From Microbacterium sp. CH12i (lineage in GTDB: Bacteria > Actinomycetota > Actinomycetes > Actinomycetales > Microbacteriaceae): a stretch of 64,000 nt of DNA. The translations under genes and the position numbers were made by a program. The stretch is from assembly GCF_000685355.1 (NCBI RefSeq), contig NZ_JHET01000003.1, positions 1-64,000 of the forward strand, read 5' to 3'. The notes beneath the pieces were generated by a model. That model did not search any database. It was given only the letters and a program-made list of their open reading frames with translations, and was not told the DNA's origin. Positions 39,745 to 49,884 of the stretch are shown here, in pieces (positions within the stretch are counted from its first letter, which is position 1; each line of letters begins with the position of its first letter).

Positions 39745-42213
39745 ATGACCGAAGCGCCTCTCATTGTCCCGTCCGCCGCTGGCCCACGCTTTACGGGGGC
39801 AGAGGATCAGGACGACCTGCTCGCGGGTCTCAACCCGCAACAGCTCGAAGCAGTGACCTACCGTGGTTCCGCTTTGCTCATCGTCGCGGGTGCAGGTTCC
39901 GGTAAGACAAGCGTGCTCACCCGGCGCATTGCATCGCTGCTGCACAATCGCGAGGCCTGGCCCAGTCAGATCCTCGCGATCACGTTCACGAACAAGGCCG
40001 CTGGCGAGATGCGCGAGCGGGTCGGAGCGCTCGTGGGTGAAGCATCCCGAGGCATGTGGATCTCGACCTTCCACTCTGCGTGCGTGCGTATCCTGCGTCG
40101 TGAGGCCGAGCACTTCGGATTCACAAAATCGTTCACGATCTACGACTCTGGCGACTCCCGGGCACTCATCAAGCGTCTGGTGAAAGAGCACGAGGCCGAC
40201 GCGTACGGACTGACCCCGGCATCCGTGCAGTCACGCATCTCGAAGCTCAAGAACGAGTTGCAGGATGCCGAGTCCTACTCGCGCGACGCGAACATGAGCG
40301 ACCCGACAGAGCGGAAGTTCGTCGAGATCTTCTCCGACTATCAGCGGAATCTGCGTAAGGCGAACGCCTTCGACTTCGATGACCTCATCGGTCAGACCGT
40401 GTACCTGTTCCGCGCGTTCCCCAAGGTCGCCGACACCTACCGTCGTCGGTTCCGACACATCCTTGTCGACGAGTATCAGGACACCAACCACGCGCAGTAT
40501 TCGCTGATCCACGAGCTGACCCGGCCCGCGTCGAGCGATGCCCCTGATCCATATGCCGCTGACGGCATGATGATCTTCGAGCCATCGCATTCAGACCCGA
40601 CGGCGCCCGCGCTCGATGGTGCATCGTTGACCGTCGTGGGCGATTCTGACCAGTCGATCTACGCGTTCCGCGGTGCAGACATCCGCAACATCAGCGAGTT
40701 TGAACGTGACTTCCCTGGCGCCAGGGTCGTGCTGCTCGAGCAGAACTACCGTTCTACGCAGAACATCCTCTCGGCGGCAAACGCGGTGATTGGCAACAAC
40801 TTCGATCGAAAAGACAAGAAGCTCTGGAGCGACAAGGGCGACGGCGACAAGATCGTCGGCTTCACCGGCTACTCGCAGCACGACGAGGCGCAGTTCGTGG
40901 CTGACGAGGTCGAGGCGTTGCGTCGCACCGGCATGCCGTACTCCGAGATGGCCGTGTTCTATCGCACGAACTCGCAGTCGCGTGCTCTGGAAGAGATCTT
41001 CATCCGTTCCGCGGTGCCGTACAAGATCATGGGCGGCACGAAGTTCTACGACCGTGCCGAGATCAAAGACGCGCTCGCCTATTTGATCTCGGTCGTGAAT
41101 CCGGCCGATGACATGTCGGTGCGTCGCATCTTGAACAAGCCGCGCCGGGGGATCGGAGATGTCACTGAGACGTCGATCGCACGGCTCGCCGAAGAGCAGG
41201 GAATCAGCTTCCGCGAGGCTCTGTCAATGCCCGGTCAACTCGGCGTCGGGCCAAAGATCCAGGGCGCAATCGCGCGGCTGGACGCGGTGCTGACTGAGGC
41301 GACGGCGCTGATGCTGCCGGCATCCGGTGAGATTCCGGCGCCAACGGTCGTCGCAGACGGACTCAGCCTGCTGCTCTCGAAGAGCGGTTACCTCGACACG
41401 TTGCGCGCCAGCCGCGACCCGCAAGACGAAGCACGTGTCGAGAACCTCGACGAGTTCGTCGCCGTCGCCCGCGACTTCGCACGCAACAACCCCGAGGGTA
41501 CGATCATCGACTTCCTCACCGAAGTCGCGCTGGTTTCAGACGCAGACGATTTGGACGATGAGTCCGGCTCGGTGTCGATGATGACGATGCACACGGCGAA
41601 GGGGCTCGAGTACGACGCAGTGTTTGTCACCGGCGTCGAAGAAGACCTCATCCCGCACCGGATCTCGGCGGGGGAGCCGGGCGGACCGCAGGAAGAGCGT
41701 CGGCTGTTCTATGTCGGCATCACTCGTGCGCGCAAGCGTCTGCATCTGTCGCTGGCGATGACCCGCGCACAGTTCGGCGAAGTGAACGTGGCCATGCCGA
41801 GCCGGTTCCTGCAAGAGATTCCGGCGGGGCTCGTCGATTGGCGCCAGTCACCGGGCGATGTGAATTCCCGCGGAGGCATGCAATCGCGCGCGCTCAACGC
41901 GCGGCGCGGTGGCTTCGGTGGCGATAGCGGTGGCAGCGGCGATCGGTTTGCCGTCAAGCCACTGGCGCCGCGCGACACGCTCAAGCCGCTGTCGACCTCG
42001 ATGGACAAGTTCCCGAACCGAGTCACCGGCAAGGTGCGCGACAACGGCGATCTCGAACTCGCGACCGGCGACCGTATCCGTCACGCCGACTTCGGTGACG
42101 GACGAGTGGATGCCGTAACGGGCGAAGGCGCGAAGCGCATTGCCCACGTGCGCTTCGACTCTGCGGGGCTGAAGAAGCTCCTCATCAAGATCGCCCCGAT
42201 CGAAAAGCTATAG
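39745..42213 (+). CDS. pcrA: ATP-dependent DNA helicase UvrD/PcrA
   Basis: The 822-residue SF1A helicase is complete: Q motif LNPQQLEAV (about 30-38), Walker A AGAGSGKT (48-55), motif II VDEYQDTN, motif III GDSDQSIYAFRGAD, motif IV VLLEQNYRST, motif V TMHTAKGLEYDAVFV and motif VI YVGITRARKRL. The C-terminal tail has a Tudor-like region (GDRIRHADFGDGRVDAV) used by PcrA to contact RNA polymerase. It acts in nucleotide excision repair and removal of RecA or stalled complexes. The stop is 5 bp from the convergent glutaminase stop. Confidence 0.95.
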   Translation: MTEAPLIVPSAAGPRFTGAEDQDDLLAGLNPQQLEAVTYRGSALLIVAGAGSGKTSVLTRRIASLLHNREAWPSQILAITFTNKAAGEMRERVGALVGEASRGMWISTFHSACVRILRREAEHFGFTKSFTIYDSGDSRALIKRLVKEHEADAYGLTPASVQSRISKLKNELQDAESYSRDANMSDPTERKFVEIFSDYQRNLRKANAFDFDDLIGQTVYLFRAFPKVADTYRRRFRHILVDEYQDTNHAQYSLIHELTRPASSDAPDPYAADGMMIFEPSHSDPTAPALDGASLTVVGDSDQSIYAFRGADIRNISEFERDFPGARVVLLEQNYRSTQNILSAANAVIGNNFDRKDKKLWSDKGDGDKIVGFTGYSQHDEAQFVADEVEALRRTGMPYSEMAVFYRTNSQSRALEEIFIRSAVPYKIMGGTKFYDRAEIKDALAYLISVVNPADDMSVRRILNKPRRGIGDVTETSIARLAEEQGISFREALSMPGQLGVGPKIQGAIARLDAVLTEATALMLPASGEIPAPTVVADGLSLLLSKSGYLDTLRASRDPQDEARVENLDEFVAVARDFARNNPEGTIIDFLTEVALVSDADDLDDESGSVSMMTMHTAKGLEYDAVFVTGVEEDLIPHRISAGEPGGPQEERRLFYVGITRARKRLHLSLAMTRAQFGEVNVAMPSRFLQEIPAGLVDWRQSPGDVNSRGGMQSRALNARRGGFGGDSGGSGDRFAVKPLAPRDTLKPLSTSMDKFPNRVTGKVRDNGDLELATGDRIRHADFGDGRVDAVTGEGAKRIAHVRFDSAGLKKLLIKIAPIEKL

Positions 42214-42218
42214 GCCAC

Positions 42219-43613
42219 TCAGCCGTCGTTCTGGTTGCCGCCTGCCGTCGCTGCGGCATCACGCATCGCATGGTCGAAGCCGTCCGTTTGTGAGAGCCCT
42301 GCGACGCCGAGGCTGCGGCCCTGCGGGTCGCTCGCGATGACGCGCATTCCACGCTCCCGACACCAGGTGGCGAGCGCGGCCAGCATCCACATCGCGACGG
42401 ACTGCAACTGCGTGACCTCGGTCAGATCAAGAACGATGACCGCTGGCGATTCTCGGTCGGTCGGGCGCGCGGCAAGCCAGGCATCGAGATTGAGGAGCAG
42501 CCGTTCGGCGCCGTCGAAGTCGATATAGCCGCGAAGGCGCCACACGGACAGGTCGTCGGCGTTCTGTTGCAGAATCTGCTGGGCCTCGGCATCCTGCTCG
42601 GCTCCCAGGCCCGCCGCGAGTGCGTCATCGGCCGCTGTCACCTCGGCCGCCGACAGCGTGAGCGGGCGGTGAAGCACATGAAGTCCGAACCGCGTCGCGA
42701 GTCGTTCGGCCGCGACGACACCGCGAACGCTGGCACCGCTCGTGTCGAGACGCGGGCTGAACAGTCCGAGCCCGAACTCGCCGGGCGAGCTCGCAACGAG
42801 TCCGCCAGCGACTCCGGACTTCGCCGGAAGGCCTGCGCGCAGTAGCCATTCCCCGGCATAGTCGTACATGCCGCAGGTCGCCATGATAGTCATGACGTGT
42901 TGGCATGTTTCGGCGCTTGTTACCCGTTCGTTCGTCAGCGGGTTCACGCCACCGTTCGCCAGAGTCGCTCCCATCACCGCGATGTCGCGCGCAGTGATGA
43001 GCACAGAACACTGACGGAAGTACGTGTCGAGTGTCTCTGCCACGGGCGCGGTGAGGGAGCCCGCGCTGCGCATCAGGTACGCGAGGGCCCGGTTGCGGTC
43101 ACCCGACTCCTGTTCAGAAGCGAACACGCTCTCGTCGACGTGCAGTTCTCGGCCTGCAAAGGCGCTGAGCCGGGCGAGGATTCGGGCGAAGCGCTCTTCG
43201 GGTGAATATCCCCTGACGAGTGAGGTCGTGACGATCGCGCCCGCGTTGACCATCGGGTTCGGCGGGCGTCCGGTACCGGCCTCGAGCTTGACGGAGTTGA
43301 ACGCCTCGCCGCTGGGCTCGGCGCCGACGCGTACGTGTACAGCGTCGAGTCCACGGTCATCGAGGGCGAGCGAGTAGACGAACGGCTTCGATGCCGACTG
43401 GATTGTGAATTCCACATCCGTGTCGCCGCTTTCATAGACGTGGCCGTTGAGACCGCACAGGGCGATCCCGAACAGATCAGGATCGGCGCCTGCCAGCTGG
43501 GGGATGTAATCGGCGACTGATCCGCGCGTGTCCGTGATGAGCCGATCGTGTACGACATCAAGAAACGAGGTGACGATGTCAGAGAGTTTCTCGGGGGCTG
43601 CCATAGGCCCCAT
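42219..43613 (-). CDS. glsA: Glutaminase with C-terminal STAS domain
   Basis: The 464-residue protein starts at ATG 43613 (a second ATG is at 43604). The N-terminal 300 residues are a serine-dependent glutaminase: QSASKPFVYSLAL with the Ser-x-x-Lys motif, PNPMVNAGAIVTTS and KSGVAGG. The last 110 residues form a STAS domain (VIVLDLTEVTQLQSVAMWML), as in anti-sigma antagonists, which may regulate the enzyme. It converts glutamine to glutamate and ammonia. It is divergent from sseB. Confidence 0.92.
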   Translation of the reverse strand: MGPMAAPEKLSDIVTSFLDVVHDRLITDTRGSVADYIPQLAGADPDLFGIALCGLNGHVYESGDTDVEFTIQSASKPFVYSLALDDRGLDAVHVRVGAEPSGEAFNSVKLEAGTGRPPNPMVNAGAIVTTSLVRGYSPEERFARILARLSAFAGRELHVDESVFASEQESGDRNRALAYLMRSAGSLTAPVAETLDTYFRQCSVLITARDIAVMGATLANGGVNPLTNERVTSAETCQHVMTIMATCGMYDYAGEWLLRAGLPAKSGVAGGLVASSPGEFGLGLFSPRLDTSGASVRGVVAAERLATRFGLHVLHRPLTLSAAEVTAADDALAAGLGAEQDAEAQQILQQNADDLSVWRLRGYIDFDGAERLLLNLDAWLAARPTDRESPAVIVLDLTEVTQLQSVAMWMLAALATWCRERGMRVIASDPQGRSLGVAGLSQTDGFDHAMRDAAATAGGNQNDG

Positions 43614-43631
43614 GCTACGGGCGGTGCGGGT

Positions 43632-43637
43632 TAGGCT
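43632..43637 (+). promoter_or_regulatory. -10 box TAGGCT before sseB-like gene
   Basis: TAGGCT ends 7 nt before ATG 43645, consistent with leaderless transcription. It also supports that start over the longer upstream frame. Confidence 0.55.
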
Positions 43638-43644
43638 GACAGAT

Positions 43645-44757
43645 ATGGCTTTGTTTTCCCGTCGCAAGAAGACCGACGACGTCGTGCCCGAATCGCAGAC
43701 ATCTGCCGAAGCGCAGGCGGCGGCAGAGGCGAGTGCCCCAGAGATACCCGCCGAGCCTGTTCCTCAGATCGGAATCTCGGTACAGGCGTTCCGTGGCGTT
43801 GGCGCGGATGCTGGCCCCGAAGTGAAACTCCCAGACCCGAACGAGCCAGCGCCAGCGCGAGCAGCCACCACCCCGATTCAGCCTGCTCCGCCCGCGGCGC
43901 CTGCGCCGCCCGAAAAGCGCAGTCTGCCGCTAGCCGCCGCTTTGCCCCCCGCCGAGACCGAGTCGGTTCCCGGGATGAAAGACAACGTGCTGTTGCGCAC
44001 AGCGCTTGCTGAACTCGGTGAAGGAGCAACTAACGAGCAGCTGATCGGTGTGCTTCGCCAGATGCTGCAGGGCCACCTGTACCTGCGTGTGCACGGCGAT
44101 GCGCGCACGCAGATCACCGAAGGAAAGCCCCTCTCGGTCGCCGTCGTCCGTGACGGTGAGCGCGCATTCATGCTGGCGTTCAGCTCAGCAGTTGCGGTGC
44201 GAGATTCCGTGCAGCGCGAGACTGATCCGACGGCTACTACCGCCGTCGCACAGCCGGTTACAGCTGTGCTTCAGCAGGTCGTTGCGGGCAAGTTCAACGG
44301 CCTCATCATCGACAACGCGTCGGGTGTGCATCGTGCGGTGTTCCCGATTGAGATCCTTGAGCGTGCGCTCGAGCAGTCCGACGCCGATATGACGATCAAG
44401 ATGCTGCTGGCCGCGCCGCGCGAGCAGGACACGGCGCAGAAGGTCGGCAACGCTCTCGCGAGGACCAAGGTCTGGGTTGCTGTCAACGATGGCGGCAACG
44501 GCGCGCCGGTTGGCATCGCAGAAGCGCGTACCGCCGAAGGCAAGCGCTTCCTGCAGGTGTTCTCGCATCCGCTCGAGATTGTCGCTCTCGGCCGAGGCGA
44601 CAAGCCCATGCCTTTCACCCCAGAACGCCTCGCGAAGGTGCTCACTGAGCACACCGAGATCGCCGGTGTGCTCGTCGACTCTGCCGGTCCTTCGATCATC
44701 GTCGAGCGGGACGCACTGAGCTCGGTGCTCGTGCTCGCCATCGATATCGACGCCTGA
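43645..44757 (+). CDS. SseB-family protein
   Basis: The 370-residue protein has a charged N-terminus (MALFSRRKKTDD) and a Pro/Ala-rich linker. Then come two SseB N-terminal-like domains (LYLRVHGDARTQITEGKPLSVAV and a second half with KVWVAVNDGG and GKRFLQVFSHPLEIVALG). The function in actinobacteria is unknown. It ends 38 bp before the LigD polymerase gene, so the two may be co-transcribed. Confidence 0.8.
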   Translation: MALFSRRKKTDDVVPESQTSAEAQAAAEASAPEIPAEPVPQIGISVQAFRGVGADAGPEVKLPDPNEPAPARAATTPIQPAPPAAPAPPEKRSLPLAAALPPAETESVPGMKDNVLLRTALAELGEGATNEQLIGVLRQMLQGHLYLRVHGDARTQITEGKPLSVAVVRDGERAFMLAFSSAVAVRDSVQRETDPTATTAVAQPVTAVLQQVVAGKFNGLIIDNASGVHRAVFPIEILERALEQSDADMTIKMLLAAPREQDTAQKVGNALARTKVWVAVNDGGNGAPVGIAEARTAEGKRFLQVFSHPLEIVALGRGDKPMPFTPERLAKVLTEHTEIAGVLVDSAGPSIIVERDALSSVLVLAIDIDA

Positions 44758-44795
44758 CACTACCGCGGAGGGCGTGCCCGCCCTAGTGTCGGAGC

Positions 44796-45896
44796 ATGGC
44801 CTCTGAGCGCGTGACGCTAACGATCTCCGACCCTGACGGGGAGCGAGACGTCGATGTGTCGAGCCCGAACCGTGTGATCTGGCCTGCCCCTTCGGCAGGA
44901 TCAGGGGCTGGCATCACGAAGGCCGAGCTCGCCGAGTACGTGCAGGTCGTTGCCGAGCCGTTCCTCAACGCGAACGGCGGGCGGCCGGTCTCGCTGGAAC
45001 GATTCCGTGCCGGTATCGGCGGTGAGAGCTTCTTCTCGAAGAATCCGCCCAAGGGCACCCCCGACTTCGTGGACGCAGTGACGGTGACGTACAACAGCGG
45101 CAGACAGCATCCGCAGATCGTCTTGAACCGACCGAGCGCGATCGTCTGGGCCGTGCAGATGAACACGATTGTCTTTCACCCGTGGGCGTCGCTTGCGACT
45201 GACACCGATAACCCGATTGAGTTGCGCATCGACCTCGATCCGCAGCCGGGAACAGACTTCGCGGATGCCGTAACCGCCGCGCACGCGCTGCGGGAGGTGC
45301 TGTGCGAGGGCGAGCTCGAGGCGTTCATCAAGACCAGCGGGAACCGCGGACTGCACGTGTTCTGCCCGATCGTGCCGGAATGGGAGTTTCTCGATGTGCG
45401 GCACGCGGTGATCGCGGCCGGTCGGGAGCTGGAGCGGCGGATGCCGAAGCAGGTGACCATGAACTGGTGGAAGGAAGAGCGCGGCGAGCGCATCTTCGTC
45501 GACTTCAACCAGGCCAACCGTGACCGCACGATGGCGGGCGCCTACAGCCCGCGGGCACTTCCGGGCGCGACGGTGTCGACGCCCGTGGAGTGGGATGAGC
45601 TCGACGGCCTTGATCCGACCGTGTTCACCGTGCAGAGCATCCCGAAGCGCCTTGCGGATGCTGGCGACCCGTGGGCGCGGATGCAGGACAAGCCCGGGCG
45701 GATCGACACGCTGCTCGGCTGGTGGGAACGCGACCTCGCCGACGGCCTCGGCGAGCTGTCTTTTCCGCCAGACTTCCCGAAGATGCCCGGCGAGCCGCCC
45801 CGCGTGCAGCCCAGTAAGCGTGTTGCCGAGAACTGGGATGAGGACGCAACCGCATCGGAGAGTGACGGTCAGGCCAAGACGTTTGCGAGGTCGTAG
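44796..45896 (+). CDS. LigD-type primase-polymerase domain protein (NHEJ)
   Basis: The 366-residue stand-alone protein belongs to the LigD polymerase group of archaeo-eukaryotic primases. Visible motifs are IELRIDLDPQPGTDF (metal-binding DxD), FIKTSGNRGLHVFCPI and IFVDFNQANRDRTMAGAYSPR. It fills in DNA ends during non-homologous end joining. The ATG at 44796 has no strong ribosome site. It converges with an ATP-dependent ligase gene, overlapping it by 28 bp, so polymerase and ligase are encoded separately. No ku gene is in the window. Confidence 0.92.
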   Translation: MASERVTLTISDPDGERDVDVSSPNRVIWPAPSAGSGAGITKAELAEYVQVVAEPFLNANGGRPVSLERFRAGIGGESFFSKNPPKGTPDFVDAVTVTYNSGRQHPQIVLNRPSAIVWAVQMNTIVFHPWASLATDTDNPIELRIDLDPQPGTDFADAVTAAHALREVLCEGELEAFIKTSGNRGLHVFCPIVPEWEFLDVRHAVIAAGRELERRMPKQVTMNWWKEERGERIFVDFNQANRDRTMAGAYSPRALPGATVSTPVEWDELDGLDPTVFTVQSIPKRLADAGDPWARMQDKPGRIDTLLGWWERDLADGLGELSFPPDFPKMPGEPPRVQPSKRVAENWDEDATASESDGQAKTFARS

Positions 45897-46911
45897 CCGG
45901 CGACGGTGTCGAGCTGCTCGTAGGTGCATGAGCGTGCCTCACGGTCGGGGCGCCAGCGCTCGAACTGCACTGTGTGGCGAAAGCGGGCGCCCTCGAGCTG
46001 GTCGTAGCGCACCTCGAGCACACTCTCCGGCCGGAGGCGCACAAAAGAGACGTCCTTCGAGCCAGTGAACCGGCTGCGCTCACCGGCGCCTGTTACCGCA
46101 GCGCCATCCTCATCGCGCTCTACGAGCCCAGCGAGCTCATCGACGAGTTCCTGTCGCCGTTTGTCGCTCCACGCCGCGACGCCACCGACCTGTCGCAGCT
46201 CGCCGTCGGAGTCATACAGCCCAACCAGCAGCGATCCCACCCCTGAGCCGGACTTGTGGATGCGATAGCCGAGCGCCACAACATCCGCCGTGCGGGCGTG
46301 CTTGATCTTGATCAGCGTGCGCTTGCCCGGCGCGTACGGCTGATCGAGGGGCTTCGCAACGACCCCGTCGAGCCCGGCTCCCTCGAACTCGGCGAGCCAT
46401 CCGACAGCTACGTCGCGGTCCTCGGTCGTGCGTGTGAGGTGGAGCGGATGCGCGGCGCCCGTCAGCATTCGTTCCAAACGTTCGCGTCGCTCGCGGAACG
46501 GGATGTCCTGCAAAAGGTCCTCGCCCTCGGCAAGCAGATCGAAGGCGATAAACATCGCCGGTGTTTCTTCGGCGAGGCGTGTGCTCGTGACGCCGCTGGG
46601 TGGATGCGCTGGCTCAAGGCCTCCCAGTCCAGCCGCTGCGCGCCCGCCTCGCCGGTGGCCACGACGATTTCACCATCGAGCAGGCATGGCCCGGGCAGGA
46701 TCTGTGCCAGCGCCTCTACGAGTTCAGGAAAGTAGCGGGTGAGGGGCTTCGCGCCACGGGATCCGATCTCGAGCGTGTCACCGTCCCACGCGATGAGCCC
46801 GCGGAATCCATCCCACTTCGGCTCGAACAGCATCCCGCCGTCGTATTTTGCAGGGTCAGGAACCGCGGCGGCAGCCTTCGCGAGCATCGGTGTGGGGATC
46901 TCGTAGCGCAT
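45869..46911 (-). CDS. ATP-dependent DNA ligase, frameshifted near 46592
   Basis: The N-terminal part has the nucleotidyltransferase motif FEPKWDGFR with the lysine that takes AMP, and LDGEIVV (motif III). The frame breaks at about 46592; one added base restores AAVTSTRLAEETPAMFIAFDLL. The rest has GLDGVVAKPLDQPY (motif IV) and LIKIKHARTADVV (motif V), then an OB-fold. The restored length is about 347 residues, typical of LigC-type single-domain ligases. It faces the LigD polymerase gene and probably works with it in NHEJ or gap repair. Confidence 0.88.
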
Positions 46912-47034
46912 GCGTCCATCTTCGCGCCACCGACTGACCTGCGAAAGAGCCGGTACCGATCTCCGTCGAGAGCGCGTCGGTGGAGGTTACAGGTCGAAGT
47001 CGAGGTCGAGGTCGAGACCGAGGGAGGGCTGGGG

Positions 47035-48485
47035 TCAGCCGAACAGGTCGCTGAGGGTAGCCGGAGTTCCGGCATCCCTCAGTACGGTGCGCGTCGCATG
47101 CCAGCCCGCCAGTCCGTTGACACCGGGGCCAGGAGCGGTTGCTGCCGATGCGAGATAGACCCCGCGCATCGGCGTGCGCCAGGGGGCCGCCGACAGCACA
47201 GGACGTCGCAACGCCTGACGGATCGTAAACGCTCCGCCGAGTGCGTCGCCGCCGATCTCAGAGGGATTGATCGCCTCGCGAGCGGATGCCGGCACCGAGT
47301 GACTGGCAAGAATGCGCTCGCGGAACCCCGGCGCGAAGCGCTCCACCTGCTGCGTGATGATCTCGGTCGCGTCAAAGTCAGAGTTCTGCGGCACGTGCAT
47401 GTACGCCCACAGCACGGCCTTCCCTGCGGCGCCCGAGAATCATCGAAGATCGACGGCTGCACCGACAGCACGTACGGCCGATCGCTGATCCGACCGCGTG
47501 CCACCGCGTTCTCGCTTGCCCATACCTCGGCCTGGGTGCCACCGATGTGCACGGTCGGCGCCTTCGCGACATCTCTGTTCGTCCACGGAATCGGTCCGTC
47601 GAGCGCGAAATCGACCTTGGCCACCGCCGGACCGTAGCGGTACGCGCTGATTGCCTTGGCATAGCGGTACGGGATGCCGGGATGAGTGAGCGCGAGTCTC
47701 GGCGCCGAGTTCAGCAACAGCACATCACCGCGGGTGGGATCACCCCAGTCGAACGTGGCGAGGTCGTGCACGTGCACGCCGGTCTCAACGGTGCCGCCGT
47801 GGGCCTCGAGATCAGCGACCAAGGCATCGGCGATCCGCTGTGCGCCACCGCGCGGGTACATCCATCCGCCAGCGTGGGCCATGGAGGCGATGAGCAGCCC
47901 GGCGGCCGCGCCGCCCAACGACGGCAGGGGAGTGTTGGCATGCGCGATGACCCCAGCCAACAGTGCGGCGGCCTCTTCGGTGCGGAACGTAAGGCTTGCG
48001 AGCGGTGTGCCCTGCTCCAGTATCCGCAGCGCGTATCGAAGTGCGGTGACCGGTTCGCGCGGCATCCGCAGCAGAGCGTTACCGGTGAAGTCGACGACGC
48101 CGTCGATGTGTGAGCTGAGTGGCCGCAGCAGCGCGTTCCATGCCCGGCCGTCGACGCCGAGGGCGTTGGCGGTGCGGTCGATCGAGCGCCAGGCGACGGC
48201 GGCGCGCCCGTCGTCTAACGGGTGCGCGTACGAGATTTCGGGATGAATCCACTCGATGCGCTCGGCCATACCAAAGGCCTCGAAGAACGGCGAAGAGAGT
48301 GTGGCAGGGTGTACGGCAGAGCAGACGTCATGGCGGAATCCCGGCAGTGTCGCCTCGGTCGTGCGCAGACCGCCGCCGATCGTTTCGGCTGCTTCGACAA
48401 CCCGCACTTCGTAGCCGGCGCGAGCGAGCGAGACGGCGGATGCAAGACCGTTCGGTCCGCTGCCGATGATCGTCGCTCTGGGCAT
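47035..48485 (-). CDS. FAD-dependent oxidoreductase (phytoene desaturase-like), frameshifted near 47422
   Basis: The protein (about 483 residues) starts at ATG 48485 with the dinucleotide motif TIIGSGPNGLASAVSLARAG. The middle has GGWMYPRGGAQRIADALVADL. The frame breaks at about 47422 in a GGG run; one added G joins RAPQG to KAVLWAYMHVPQNS and leads to the C-terminal FAD contact GVYLASAATAPGPGVNGLAG. It resembles the CrtI/Pdh-like NAD(P)/FAD amine-oxidase fold; the substrate is unknown. The frame stays open for 15 codons after the TGA and ends in an alternating Leu/Asp tail (see findings). Confidence 0.85.
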
Positions 48486-48581
48486 GCCGCCAGTCTCGCA
48501 CGCGTGTGCAAAGCATGTGCGAAGAGCGGTGCGCAAGCAACTCGCGGGCGACACTGAGCAGAACGTGCGATCCTTGAACAA

Positions 48582-49079
48582 ATGAATGAAATCCAGGGCC
48601 CGACCCCCACTGGCACTTCCCGTCCGTTCAAGACCCTCCAAGAAGGCCTGCGCGCGCACCGGGTCCCCGAGGAAAATCACGACTTCATCTCGTCGATCAT
48701 CGACGCCGTTGGCATCACAGCGCTGATCGACCGAGGGCGCTACATCGAAGCGATCCGGCGCGACGAGGGCCCCACCCTCCATATCGGCAAGACCTACACC
48801 AATGGCTTCATGGATGGCGAGCAGATCATCGTGGGCTCGGCGGCACTGCGCCTGCAGCGCAGCGAGGGACGCGCGCCGTACCTCTACGTCTCCCACCCGA
48901 GCGAGTTCCGCCCGCTGACGCCGGCCAAGACGGCATCGAAGCGATCCGGGGCATCTCGGCCTTCTACGCCTCGCGCTGAACCAGCACTGCGCGCATCGAA
49001 GCCGATCGAACGTGACTACGGCTTCTGCGACGTCTGCTTCATGGTGCGCACTGCGTCAGGCACCTGCAACTGCGACTGA
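48582..49079 (+). CDS. Hypothetical protein with C-terminal Cys cluster
   Basis: The 165-residue protein begins MNEIQGPTPTGTSRPFKTL and has a helical first half and a Ser/Pro/Ala-rich linker. It ends CDVCFMVRTASGTCNCD. The CxxC and CxC pairs suggest a small metal site. I do not recognise the family. It is divergent from the FAD oxidoreductase. In the linker (about 48930-48980) another frame also reads plausibly (IEAIRGISAFYASR), so a small indel here is possible. Confidence 0.7.
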   Translation: MNEIQGPTPTGTSRPFKTLQEGLRAHRVPEENHDFISSIIDAVGITALIDRGRYIEAIRRDEGPTLHIGKTYTNGFMDGEQIIVGSAALRLQRSEGRAPYLYVSHPSEFRPLTPAKTASKRSGASRPSTPRAEPALRASKPIERDYGFCDVCFMVRTASGTCNCD

Positions 49080-49110
49080 TCTGCAACTCGCCTGCAACTG
49101 CCGACGACGT

Positions 49111-49772
49111 TCAGCCGAGGTCAGTCTGCAGCCGTCGTGTGACCTCGGCGATCGGCATCGACCGGGGGAACACGGCCACGACCATGTCGTCGTGGGCTGG
49201 TTCTACGGCATCCGGAAGCACGCCGTAGCGGCGCCGCGCGTCATCCAACGCACTCTGCAGCACCGACGGTGCGACGCGCTTGGTGCTGCGCAGCAACTGA
49301 CGCAGCACATGGTTGTGCGCCGCAGTGACGATGGCTGCGAAGCCGACGGCATCCAAAGGGTCGATTCCGGGGAGGGCGCTGCGCAGGTACTCGTCGAAGA
49401 GGCGCTCGTAGCGGAAGACCGTCACGATCTCGCGTTCGCGCAGCGCCGGCACCTGACGGACGATCTGGTAGCGAAGCCGGGCAAGCTCGGGGTCGTGCGC
49501 GAAGTGCGCAAAGACGAGCTGAGACGCCTGACACACGGCATCCCACGGATCGGGGTGCCCCTCGGCGAGGAAAGCGCGCAACTCGGTGAGCAGCACTTCA
49601 TGATCGGCGAAGACGACGTCTTCTTTGCCACCGAACTGGCGAAAGAATGTCGAACGCGAGACGCCGGCAGCTTGGCGATCTGCTCCACTGACGTTTGATC
49701 GAAGCCCTGGCGCTGGAACAACTCAAGCGCAGCGGCCACGACGCCGGTGCGTGGTTCTGCGGATTCGTGCAT
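49111..49772 (-). CDS. TetR-family regulator, frameshifted near 49670
   Basis: The protein (about 220 residues after repair) starts at ATG 49772. Its helix-turn-helix (VVAAALELFQRQGFDQTSVEQIAK) is cut at about 49670. One added G restores AKAAGVSRSTFFRQFGGKED, the recognition helix. The C-terminal ligand domain is intact. It is divergent from sucC, and a perfect inverted repeat lies in the shared promoter region (49836-49849), so it may control itself and sucCD. The ligand is unknown. Confidence 0.87.
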
Positions 49773-49835
49773 AGCGAGAAGCCTAGACGTCTCGGGGCGT
49801 TCAGACTGAGGTAGTAAGCTTTGGGATGGTCGATA

Positions 49836-49849
49836 TCTCGACATCGAGA
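49836..49849. promoter_or_regulatory. Inverted repeat TCTCGA-CA-TCGAGA in the tetR-sucC spacer
   Basis: A perfect 6-2-6 inverted repeat lies 36 bp before the sucC start and 64 bp before the TetR start. It is a candidate operator for the TetR protein or for another regulator of the TCA cycle genes. Confidence 0.5.
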
Positions 49850-49884
49850 GACTTTCCGGACCGCAGACCAGCGAAGGAAGCACA

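Noticed and set aside
44901..45929. - strand frame of 342 codons opposite the LigD polymerase
   Set aside because: The + strand carries the primase-polymerase motifs; the antisense product is His/Arg-rich without motifs.
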